Below are positions 28,585 to 33,849 of a DNA stretch of 33,849 nt, piece after piece. Numbering within the stretch: position 1 is the stretch's first letter; each line of letters begins with the position of its first letter. The notes under the pieces were generated by a model. It searched no databases. It saw only the letters and a list, made by a program, of their open reading frames with translations, and was not told where the DNA came from. The stretch lies in the IMG/VR virus record IMGVR_UViG_3300035703_000275, positions 1-33,849 of that record; one strand, 5' to 3'. This DNA is from a virus. Position numbers and translations under genes: made by a program.

Positions 28585-29378
28585 TGAAGTCGCCGTTTAA
28601 TGCCGCCAAGGGAGCGCCGCCGACGCTCGAATGGGTGTCGCTTGATCGCCTGCATATTGACGACCGCTATCAGCGCGCCATTGCCGACAGTAAGCCGGCG
28701 CAAGCCCTGATTAACCGCATAGCCCGCGATTGGGACTGGCGCTTGTTTCAGCCGTTGTCTGTTGCCAGGCGCGCTGCTGGCGAGTTATTTGTGATTGACG
28801 GCCAGCATAGGCTTGCAGCCGCCACATTGCGCGGTGATCTGCCCCATCTGCCATGCGTGATTGCAGCTTTTGCCGGCGTGGAGGATGAGGCCGCCGCCTT
28901 TGCCGCCATGAACCGCCAGCGCCGCGCAATGTCAAAGCTGGAAACTTACCGCGCCGAAATTGCAGCAGGCGACACGCAAGCTGTTTTGGCGATGCGATTG
29001 ATTGAGCAGGCCGGTCTGTCATTGGCGCGCACTACCAACCCGCTGGCATGGGCACCTGGGCAAATTGATTGCATAGGCGGCGTTGTTCGCGTGCTTAACC
29101 GCCATGGACGCCAAGCTGCCGTAAATGCGCTTACAGCGATGGGCGAAGCTTGGGGGCAAACGCGGCTTAGTTGCCCCGGCTCGGTATTGGCGGGACTTGC
29201 CGACATTTACCTAAACCCGCCGCCTGACTTTGATCCAGATGCGCTTATTGACGCGTTGTCGCAAACCACCGGGCGCGATTTGCTGGAAGAGGCGGGCGAG
29301 TGGCGCAACATTTACAGTAAGTCCGAACACAAGATGCGCGCCGCTATTCTGGCCCGTATGGCGCAGGAGGCAGCATGA
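28584..29378 (+). CDS. ParB-like / DUF6551-type nuclease-domain protein
   Basis: A 264-residue protein from ATG 28584. Residues about 16-85 form a ParB/sulfiredoxin-like domain: LEWVSLDRLHIDDRYQRAIA, then 'RLFQPLSVARR' and the hallmark LFVIDGQHRLAAA. Then 'AFAAMNRQRRAMSKLETYRA' follows, and a helical C-terminal domain. Phage proteins of this type bind or nick DNA or act as regulators. The exact activity cannot be read here. Starts upstream of 28584 would overlap the small membrane gene. TGATG coupling supports the chosen ATG. Confidence 0.8.
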   Translation: MKSPFNAAKGAPPTLEWVSLDRLHIDDRYQRAIADSKPAQALINRIARDWDWRLFQPLSVARRAAGELFVIDGQHRLAAATLRGDLPHLPCVIAAFAGVEDEAAAFAAMNRQRRAMSKLETYRAEIAAGDTQAVLAMRLIEQAGLSLARTTNPLAWAPGQIDCIGGVVRVLNRHGRQAAVNALTAMGEAWGQTRLSCPGSVLAGLADIYLNPPPDFDPDALIDALSQTTGRDLLEEAGEWRNIYSKSEHKMRAAILARMAQEAA

Positions 29379-29692
29379 CCAACCTGCAAGCACTCGCCAG
29401 CAAATACCGCCGCGCGCTGCGTAATGGCACCGGATGCCGCCTGACACATGAGGAGTTGCAGGCACTCGCCGGCATTGGCACGCTTGAAACACTCCAGATC
29501 GCAGAAGCGCGGGAATTGCAGTCATCATGGCAAACAAAACACAGCACAAGCGTCGAACCACCAGCCCGTTCATCATGGGCGACTTCTGGCTCGACCGCAG
29601 GCCAGACGGCAAATCAGCCGCCTGGCAAATTGCTCGGTATGACGCCAAGGCCAAGTGTGTCCGCTATGTTAGCACTCGCTGCGAAGCCCTAG
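29375..29692 (+). CDS. Small helical protein overlapping the integrase start
   Basis: The frame starts at ATG 29375 within the previous stop (ATGA): MTNLQALASKYRRALRNGTG, then 'CRLTHEELQALAGIGTLETL' and QIAEARELQSSW. The first 50 residues look natural and helical, perhaps a small excisionase-like or hypothetical protein. The last 55 residues (from about 29527) overlap the integrase gene in another frame and are Ser/Pro/Ala-rich without pattern. The 3' part may be accidental read-through after loss of an earlier stop, or the overlap is real. Function unknown. Confidence 0.5.
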   Translation: MTNLQALASKYRRALRNGTGCRLTHEELQALAGIGTLETLQIAEARELQSSWQTKHSTSVEPPARSSWATSGSTAGQTANQPPGKLLGMTPRPSVSAMLALAAKP

Positions 29693-30786
29693 AGGATGCC
29701 AAGACGGCACTTGAGGCGCATTACGCCGCCGCCAAGGCCATCAGCCAGCAGGACGCCAGCGCCGCCGTATTGCCGCAACTGCTGCTATATTGGGAAGAGC
29801 GCGGCCAGCACGTTGTCAGCCCTAGCCAGATCGCCAGCAGCCTGCGGGCCTTCATTGGTTTTTTGATGCAGGACGATGCCACCCCCGGCGTGACCTACGC
29901 AGAATGCAACCCGGCGCTGTTCCGGCGCTTTCAGAACTGGCGCATGGGGCCGCACGCCTATTCGGTCGATTGGAAGGGCCGCAGCTACACGCACAAGCAT
30001 ATTGGCGTCAGCGGCAACGCGGTGCAGCGCAACCTGGAAGATATTAGCGCGGCCCTGAACTACGCGGTCAGGGAGGGGCGGGTGCCATACGCGCCGCACG
30101 TTCCGTCAGTGGAAGCGCGGCATCGTCCCAAGAAGCCGGTGACGGTGCTAACGCTAGACCAGCTTGCCGCGATCATCGGCTATGCGCTGGATGATCCCAC
30201 GCTGTTGCGTTTCGTGCTGGCACAGGTGGCTACGCTCACCCGCCCCGAAGCCGTCCGCGCATGGCAGCCGTGGCATCAAGCCGATCTTGCGCTGGGCGTC
30301 ATCGACACGCACCCGACCGATTGGCAGCGCACCAAAAAGCGCAATCCGATTCTGCCGGTGCCGACATGGTATCGTGATTGGCTGGCCGAATGGATGGCAT
30401 CCGGTGAGGTGCTGCCGACACAGACCCGCCGACGCTGGGCGACAATGCGCGCAGCAATAGGCCTGCCCGACGATACCGACGCCAAGATCATCCGCCGCAC
30501 GATGGCGACTTGGTTGAACGCTGCCGGCGTGCCTGAGTTTGAGGTCAAGACGATGCTCGGCCACACGGCAGGCGGCGCGACAGACCATTATATCCACGTC
30601 CGACCTGATCACCTGGTCGCCGCACGAACCACGCTTGATTCGCTATGGCTGCGCATTATGTTCTCTGTCCGTTCATGGCGGACGAACCATCGACGAACCA
30701 CAAACCAGTTTGGCAAGATTATCGTGACTGACCTAATTCCGTCTATTCCCCACAATATCAAACACTTGGCGGCTGGTGGGCGCTGA
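29527..30786 (+). CDS. int: Tyrosine-type phage integrase
   Basis: A 419-residue protein. The N-terminal part (about 15-75) is an arm-binding-like domain (MGDFWLDRRPDGKSAAWQIA). The core-binding part spans about 80-190. The catalytic part has box I Arg in LAQVATLTRPEAV (Arg near 239), a Lys around 271, box II 'KIIRRTMATWLNAAG' (Arg near 323), LGH (His near 346) and the nucleophile in DHYIHV (Tyr near 355). Box II begins with Lys instead of the usual His. The last codons and the stop lie inside the tRNA-derived attP core, so this gene abuts its own target site. Confidence 0.93.
   Translation: MANKTQHKRRTTSPFIMGDFWLDRRPDGKSAAWQIARYDAKAKCVRYVSTRCEALEDAKTALEAHYAAAKAISQQDASAAVLPQLLLYWEERGQHVVSPSQIASSLRAFIGFLMQDDATPGVTYAECNPALFRRFQNWRMGPHAYSVDWKGRSYTHKHIGVSGNAVQRNLEDISAALNYAVREGRVPYAPHVPSVEARHRPKKPVTVLTLDQLAAIIGYALDDPTLLRFVLAQVATLTRPEAVRAWQPWHQADLALGVIDTHPTDWQRTKKRNPILPVPTWYRDWLAEWMASGEVLPTQTRRRWATMRAAIGLPDDTDAKIIRRTMATWLNAAGVPEFEVKTMLGHTAGGATDHYIHVRPDHLVAARTTLDSLWLRIMFSVRSWRTNHRRTTNQFGKIIVTDLIPSIPHNIKHLAAGGR
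30681..30701 (+). repeat. Left arm-type repeat of attP (two copies)
   Basis: Two tandem copies of GACGAACCA[T/C], 11 bases apart, within the end of the integrase gene. The same double repeat occurs at 30903-30923, differing by one base. The two copies flank the attP core at about 72 and 80 bases. They are probable arm binding sites for the integrase N-terminal domain. Confidence 0.7.
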
Positions 30787-30822
30787 GGGTTTCGAACCCC
30801 CGACCCTCTCGGTGTAAACGAG
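30774..30822 (-). other. attP core: 3' part of tRNA-Val(UAC)
   Basis: On the minus strand this is the 3' half of a tRNA: half of the anticodon stem, loop TTTACAC with anticodon TAC, the variable region, a T-arm (GGGGG TTCGAAA CCCTC), acceptor strand AGCGCCC and ACCA. The D-arm and 5' acceptor strand are absent; identity ends in the anticodon stem near 30822. Integrating phages carry such a fragment as the attP identity block and restore the tRNA when inserted. The integrase stop lies inside it. Confidence 0.88.
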
Positions 30823-30902
30823 CGAACACATATGCCCCAGCACGGTTACACCAAGGAAGCGCGCACCAATTTACGCGAACAAGAGGCGAACACGGTTGAA
30901 TT

Positions 30903-30923
30903 GACGAACCATTGACGAACCAC
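30903..30923 (+). repeat. Right arm-type repeat of attP (two copies)
   Basis: Two tandem copies of GACGAACCA[T/C], 11 bases apart, matching the left arm site at 30681-30701 in 20 of 21 positions and in the same orientation. It lies in the 183-base gap between the integrase and the next gene, which otherwise holds only the attP core and a related GCGAACA sequence at about 30886. Confidence 0.7.
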
Positions 30924-30969
30924 CCGCTGATCGGCGGCGGGCTTGCAGAATTAGCGAAAGGAACGCCGC

Positions 30970-31335
30970 ATGACTGAAACAACCGCGCCAGATGCGCTGC
31001 TGCCTTGCGCTCATTGTGCGGGCGCAGCGGGGCGCATGAAGTATCTCGAACCGGACGAACCGCACTGGTATATTTGCTGCCATGGCTGCGGGATGGAAAC
31101 TGACGTTTTTCCGTCAATAGAGCAGGCCGATGCCGCCTGGAACCGCCGCGCTGGCCAAGTCCACGCTGCTGCTGGGCTGCTGGAGGCGTTGCTGACAGCG
31201 AAAGACTATGTTTCCGACGCCGCTAATGGGGCTTTGTTTTACGAAGGCGGCGATGCCGTGTGTCCTAAAATGGCCGGCGAAGATTTGGCCGCGATACGCG
31301 CAGCCATCGCCGCAGCGAAAGGAGCAGGCCAATGA
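30970..31335 (+). CDS. Lar-like zinc-finger protein (restriction alleviation family pattern)
   Basis: A 121-residue protein: MTETTAPDALLPCAHCAGAA, then 'HWYICCHGCGMETDVFPSIE' and 'QADAAWNRRAG'. The C-x2-C ... C-x2-C pairs followed by '[E/Q]Ax-AWNrR' are the signature of Lar-type small zinc proteins, first known for relieving EcoK restriction in the Rac prophage. Most homologues are untested. The C-terminal part (about 60-121) is a helical extension ('LLEALLTAKDYVSDAANGAL') common in phage versions. AAAGGAACG is upstream of the ATG. It is the first gene beyond attP. Confidence 0.8.
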   Translation: MTETTAPDALLPCAHCAGAAGRMKYLEPDEPHWYICCHGCGMETDVFPSIEQADAAWNRRAGQVHAAAGLLEALLTAKDYVSDAANGALFYEGGDAVCPKMAGEDLAAIRAAIAAAKGAGQ

Positions 31336-31928
31336 CCACGATTGATTGGAGCCGCCCGATTGTAACGAACGCGGGGAAGCCGGCGAAGGTGGATAAAGGG
31401 CCAGACAGCACCGGCGATTATCGCGTTCGGGCTGATTTTCAGGACGGCACAGACACCGATTGGTTCGATTGGTTCAACGCCAATGGCTTTTGGCCTGGAC
31501 AGGAAGCTCCTTACATCCGCAACGCCACCCCCGCCGAAATCCTGGCGCATCCTGATGTGTGGCCAGAGTGGCAGGAGTGGGCGCGCAGCATAGTTGAAGG
31601 CCCGCAGATGGGTGTTGATATGCTGCGGCCTTTGCGTGGAGGCCCGTCTGTTGACGACTTTCTGGCCAAGGTTCCAAAGCCCATCACGCACGCCGCCATG
31701 CTCGCAGCCGTTGAACGCCTTCCTGAACACCTGGACGGCCCGGCAGCGATTGCAGACGCTCTGTGCAATGCGCTGGGTGTGGATGTGCCGGTGAAGCGTG
31801 CGGCGTGGGAGGTGGCTTGGGGAGCGTGGCGGTTTCCGGGTTGGACGTTTGCAGAGCGCCACGCATGGCAAGCCGCATGGGCAGCGTGTGAGGCGCACCA
31901 CGGGATTACGGGACAGGGGCAACAGTGA
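31332..31928 (+). CDS. Hypothetical protein, accessory region
   Basis: A 198-residue protein rich in Trp: MTTIDWSRPIVTNAGKPAKV, with 'STGDYRVRADFQDGTDTDWF', 'HPDVWPEWQEWARSIVEGPQ' and 'WTFAERHAWQAAWAACEAHH'. The N-terminal 60 residues look like a small beta domain typical of proteins annotated only as phage hypothetical. The C-terminal part is helical. The ATG overlaps the previous stop (ATGA) and the stop overlaps the next start (TGATG). No function can be given. Confidence 0.75.
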   Translation: MTTIDWSRPIVTNAGKPAKVDKGPDSTGDYRVRADFQDGTDTDWFDWFNANGFWPGQEAPYIRNATPAEILAHPDVWPEWQEWARSIVEGPQMGVDMLRPLRGGPSVDDFLAKVPKPITHAAMLAAVERLPEHLDGPAAIADALCNALGVDVPVKRAAWEVAWGAWRFPGWTFAERHAWQAAWAACEAHHGITGQGQQ

Positions 31929-32236
31929 TGGAGTTTGCACGCATAGACCGCGTTTGTGCGAAAAAGCCGCATCGCTGTGATGATTGCCGCGCAACTGTTC
32001 AGCCTGGCGAGACTTATCTTTCGGGTGCGGGCAAGGTTGAGGGCGAGTTTGTCTCGTGGAAGTCATGCATTGCCTGCGATGAACTGCGCAAGGAAATGGC
32101 AAACGATACGGATTGGTCTTGGGATGAAATGCCGCCTCTTGGTCAGATCGGCGAAATGCTGTTTGAGGCATATGGCGACGACTTAACTGATGCGGCGCTT
32201 GCTTTTAAGGCCCGCCGCTGCTTTGGAGATAGGTGA
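31928..32236 (+). CDS. Small zinc-binding hypothetical protein
   Basis: A 102-residue protein from ATG 31928: MEFARIDRVCAKKPHRCDDC, with 'GETYLSGAGKVEGEFVSWKS' and CIAC. The HRCDDC ... SCIAC arrangement gives two CxxC pairs able to hold one zinc. The C-terminus is helical and acidic. The pattern 'A.k.h.C..C...I.pGe.Y' is typical of small phage zinc proteins of unknown role. A GTG at 31925 is a possible alternative start, but the ATG with TGATG overlap fits better. Confidence 0.75.
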   Translation: MEFARIDRVCAKKPHRCDDCRATVQPGETYLSGAGKVEGEFVSWKSCIACDELRKEMANDTDWSWDEMPPLGQIGEMLFEAYGDDLTDAALAFKARRCFGDR

Positions 32237-32373
32237 TGTTCGTCGCCGGCATGATGTGGGGCGCAATATTGATGTGGTGGTGGATGGATCGTGATCAGCC
32301 TAACGCGGCCACGCCCCCACAAGAGCCGCCCGCTTCGCCTCGCAAAGTGCAAGCGTCACCTCGCTCTGAATGA
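32236..32373 (+). CDS. Very small membrane protein, 45 residues
   Basis: The frame starts at ATG 32236 within the previous stop (TGATG): MFVAGMMWGAILMWWWMDRD, then a proline-rich tail 'NAATPPQEPPASPRKVQASP'. The N-terminus is a strongly hydrophobic, Met/Trp-rich segment. It overlaps the minus-strand Rz1-like gene by 74 bases at their 3' ends. Only the overlap with the previous stop and the composition support it, so confidence is moderate. Confidence 0.5.
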   Translation: MFVAGMMWGAILMWWWMDRDQPNAATPPQEPPASPRKVQASPRSE

Positions 32374-32557
32374 CCCAGGCTGCCAGCGCCTTATCTGTGG
32401 CAGGCAGCGGCAGCATTGGAGCCGGCGCGCATTCAATCGCTGCTTGTGCTGGCGGCGGCGGATTGTCGGACAGTCGCGCGGGCTTCTTCCAAAGACCGCA
32501 CGAGGTCAGCATCAAAGCAGTCGCGGACAGGGCGATCACGCCAGTGGGTTTCGACAC
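32300..32557 (-). CDS. Rz1-like outer-membrane spanin lipoprotein
   Basis: An 85-residue protein from GTG 32557: VSKPTGVIALSATALMLTSC is a short signal with a lipobox (LTSC), followed by proline-rich 'PARLSDNPPPPAQAAIECAP'. This is the o-spanin design, a lipidated Cys with a proline-rich chain. It begins inside the Rz-like gene in another frame, like lambda Rz1 in Rz. The frame is open upstream to 32701, but the GTG just before the signal fits the family. The C-terminal helix (LAAWVIQSEVTLALCEAKRA) is longer than in lambda. Confidence 0.8.
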   Translation of the reverse strand: MSKPTGVIALSATALMLTSCGLWKKPARLSDNPPPPAQAAIECAPAPMLPLPATDKALAAWVIQSEVTLALCEAKRAALVGAWPR

Positions 32558-32786
32558 GCACGGTCTCCTTAATCGCGGCTTGGGGTATGGCGGCGGATTG
32601 CTTGGCCAGCGCATCGGCTGCCCAGTTGGCGCGCTCAGTTCGCAGTTGCAGCAGTTCAGCACGGGCGGCTTGCCATGTGGCGCGCTCTTTATCCACGCCA
32701 TCGCCGCGCCCCTTCACATACCCGCCCACGCCAGCCAGCGCGATTGCGACGGCGGCACCGCCCGCAAGATACGGCAGCCCGATCAC
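32433..32786 (-). CDS. Rz-like inner-membrane spanin
   Basis: A 117-residue protein from GTG 32786, which overlaps the holin stop as GTGA: MIGLPYLAGGAAVAIALAGV gives an N-terminal membrane helix (first codon GTG). Then comes a charged, helical periplasmic part 'DKERATWQAARAELLQLRTE' and 'WRDRPVRDCFDADLVRSLEE'. This is the i-spanin layout. It would pair with the Rz1-like lipoprotein nested at its 3' end to fuse inner and outer membranes at lysis. An ATG at 32846 in frame lies inside the holin gene and is less likely. Confidence 0.82.
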   Translation of the reverse strand: MIGLPYLAGGAAVAIALAGVGGYVKGRGDGVDKERATWQAARAELLQLRTERANWAADALAKQSAAIPQAAIKETVRVETHWRDRPVRDCFDADLVRSLEEARATVRQSAAASTSSD

Positions 32787-32986
32787 GTCTTGCCCTGCCA
32801 GACCACGCCGCCCAGCCCGCCGACGAACAGCGCGCCAATCAGCCACTTAATATTTTCCGACAGCATAGCCGCCGCCTCACCCTCGACGTGCAGCGGCACG
32901 ACCAGCAAGGCCAGGGCCAGCGCCACAGCGACAAGGCCCATGTGCGTGCTGCGCTCTTGCAGCCGGGCGCGAATCCAATTGATCAT
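32783..32986 (-). CDS. Holin-like membrane protein
   Basis: A 67-residue protein: basic start MINWIRARLQERSTHM, membrane segment 1 (GLVAVALALALLVVPLHV), a short acidic turn, then segment 2 (WLIGALFVGGLGGVVW). Two hydrophobic helices, small size and position between endolysin and spanin genes indicate a class II-like holin. It permeabilises the inner membrane at a set time. The ATG overlaps the endolysin stop (ATGA). Confidence 0.78.
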   Translation of the reverse strand: MINWIRARLQERSTHMGLVAVALALALLVVPLHVEGEAAAMLSENIKWLIGALFVGGLGGVVWQGKT

Positions 32987-33486
32987 CAGCCTTCTCCAGT
33001 TGTGTCAGCAGCAGCAGCGCCCGCCCACGGTGCAGGCGATGACCGCGCCACACCCTTGGGCCAGCGCAGATCAAGCAACCTGGCGCGCGGAAAGCGTCGC
33101 ACGTTGACCGCATCGCCCTGGTTGCCGCCAAGGATGTTCAGCGATCCGTCTGTGTTGACGCTTTCAACGAACCCGACATGACCGCCACCGTCGCGGCCAA
33201 ACACGGCGACACAGCCAAGCGGCGGGCGCGTGGCAATTGTGCCAACGCTATCGCCCCAAGACGCCCACGCCTTTGCGCGGATCGCAATGGGCGGCGGTTT
33301 CAGGCCAGCTTGGGTGATGCAGTGAGCTACAAACAGACCGCACCAAGGCACCCCATCATTGCCGTATGCGATGCCCAGCACCTTAGCGCCAAGACGGTTG
33401 CCCCACGCCATGATCACCGGATTGCTGGCACCGCCTGGCACCTCGCGCAGCCCGATGTGGCGGCGCGCTTCTGTCATCCATTGCAT
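32986..33486 (-). CDS. Endolysin, CHAP/NlpC-P60-like (TIGR02594 type)
   Basis: A 166-residue protein: MQWMTEARRHIGLREVPGGA, catalytic Cys in 'NDGVPWCGLFVAHCITQAGL' (near 49), His in 'DGGGHVGFVESV' (near 103) and a polar 'LGGNQGDAVNV' after it. This matches the TIGR02594 phage endolysin family, which hydrolyses peptidoglycan cross-peptides. No signal peptide is seen, so it depends on the holin. GGGGGG about 7 bases before ATG 33486 supports that start. ATG 33477, coupled to the upstream stop, is an alternative. Confidence 0.9.
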   Translation of the reverse strand: MQWMTEARRHIGLREVPGGASNPVIMAWGNRLGAKVLGIAYGNDGVPWCGLFVAHCITQAGLKPPPIAIRAKAWASWGDSVGTIATRPPLGCVAVFGRDGGGHVGFVESVNTDGSLNILGGNQGDAVNVRRFPRARLLDLRWPKGVARSSPAPWAGAAAADTTGEG

Positions 33487-33650
33487 GTGTCGCCCCCCGT
33501 TGCCCGCCTAATGGCGTCCTGATACTCCTGCACCCGTCGCGCGATGATGCCCGCGAACTGGCGGCGCACCTCTGCAACCGCGTGCGCCTCTGCTACGTCG
33601 CGTGCGTCATAGGCGGCGGCCAGGGCTTCTGTGGCAGCAGCAACGGTCAT
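33474..33650 (-). CDS. Hypothetical small protein before the endolysin
   Basis: A 58-residue helical protein: MTVAAATEALAAAYDARDVA, then 'EVRRQFAGIIARRVQEYQDA' and a short end 'IRRATGGDTCNG'. The ATG overlaps the upstream stop (ATGA) and the end overlaps the endolysin start. No membrane segment and no family seen. The tight coupling on both sides supports it as a gene. Confidence 0.65.
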   Translation of the reverse strand: MTVAAATEALAAAYDARDVAEAHAVAEVRRQFAGIIARRVQEYQDAIRRATGGDTCNG

Positions 33651-33849
33651 GCTGCCTCCAGCATTTCGGGCCGCACCGTGTTGCGCGCGACCTCGCCAAA
33701 CTGTGCATGGTAGGTGATGCCTATGGCCGCCCGCTCGGCGTAGTGAGGGGCGCGGGCGCTGTAGGCATCCTTTGCCGACAGCGTTGGGTGCTGCTCAATA
33801 ATTGCGCCGTCATCCTCTTTGACGCGGCGGTGATGGTAATGGCCAGTGT
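33647..33849 (-). CDS. Hypothetical protein, N-terminus cut by window edge
   Basis: This frame is open from the right edge to a stop at 33647, giving the last 67 residues of a protein. It reads 'GHYHHRRVKEDDGAIIEQHP', then 'SAKDAYSARAPHYAERAAIG' and ends 'VARNTVRPEMLEAA'. It has several His residues and no membrane segment. Its position upstream of the endolysin suggests it belongs to the end of the tail/late operon. I do not recognise the fragment. Confidence 0.6.
   Translation of the reverse strand, partial: TGHYHHRRVKEDDGAIIEQHPTLSAKDAYSARAPHYAERAAIGITYHAQFGEVARNTVRPEMLEAA

Noticed and set aside
30774-30822. tRNA-Val gene as a functional tRNA
   Set aside because: Only the 3' part is present. 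The D-arm and 5' acceptor strand are missing, so it is an attachment core, not a working tRNA.
31239-32171. Minus-strand open frame of 310 codons opposite the accessory genes
   Set aside because: It is antisense to two coupled genes with zinc motifs or clear overlaps. The product has no pattern and is proline/arginine-rich.
1-33849. Restriction-modification, toxin-antitoxin, retron or CRISPR systems
   Set aside because: No methyltransferase, reverse transcriptase, Cas-like gene or clear toxin-antitoxin pair was seen. The YdaS-like protein sits as Cro opposite CI, without a YdaT-like partner.

Overview
The window is most of the genome of a temperate, lambda-like phage with a siphovirus-type tail. 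Its host is probably an alphaproteobacterium. The sequence is GC-rich. The tail-assembly genes resemble the gene 10 / 10.1 chaperones of alphaproteobacterial gene transfer agents, and the attachment core is the 3' half of a bacterial tRNA-Val(UAC). I cannot name the genus; Sphingomonadales is only a guess. Phage genes lie on both sides of the attachment core and no complete tRNA is present. The sequence therefore looks like the free (circular or unintegrated) phage, or a contig cut from it, rather than a host-prophage junction.

Minus strand, read right to left. At 23.6-22.2 kb is a Cro-like repressor, an HNH/AP2 endonuclease, a terminator and a small HTH-like protein. At 22.2-17.4 kb is a replication block: a protein with repeated HTH-like modules, a RusA-type resolvase, a DUF1376-like protein, and a T7 gp4-like primase-helicase whose zinc-binding N-terminus is in another frame. 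After a terminator comes packaging and head (17.3-11.0 kb): HNH nuclease, TerS, TerL, portal, ClpP-like protease, HK97-type capsid and a small structural protein. At 11.0-5.9 kb there is a fibre, a seven-repeat beta-propeller, a tail-assembly chaperone-like protein and a 22-residue repeat protein. Next come connectors, tail terminator, two paralogous tail tube proteins, two GTA-type chaperones and a tape-measure protein that runs off the left edge.

Plus strand, 23.7-32.4 kb. The CI-like S24 repressor is followed by a convergent zinc-ribbon membrane protein. Then a rightward early operon carries small proteins, an ERF annealing protein, SSB, a coiled-coil protein, an HNH-like protein, a ParB-like protein and a tyrosine integrase. 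The integrase stop codon lies inside the tRNA-derived attP core. Further right are a Lar-like zinc protein and other small accessory genes. The minus-strand lysis cassette (endolysin, holin, Rz, Rz1) occupies 33.5-32.3 kb, and one more partial gene runs off the right edge.

How it works together. Four near-identical 13-bp sites, ACAA-N5-TTGT, sit in two pairs. One pair overlies the leftward cro promoter and the other the rightward early promoter. They are best read as the operators of the CI/Cro switch. Most genes are joined by 1- or 4-base stop/start overlaps, so translation is strongly coupled within modules. No intergenic stretch exceeds about 200 bases.
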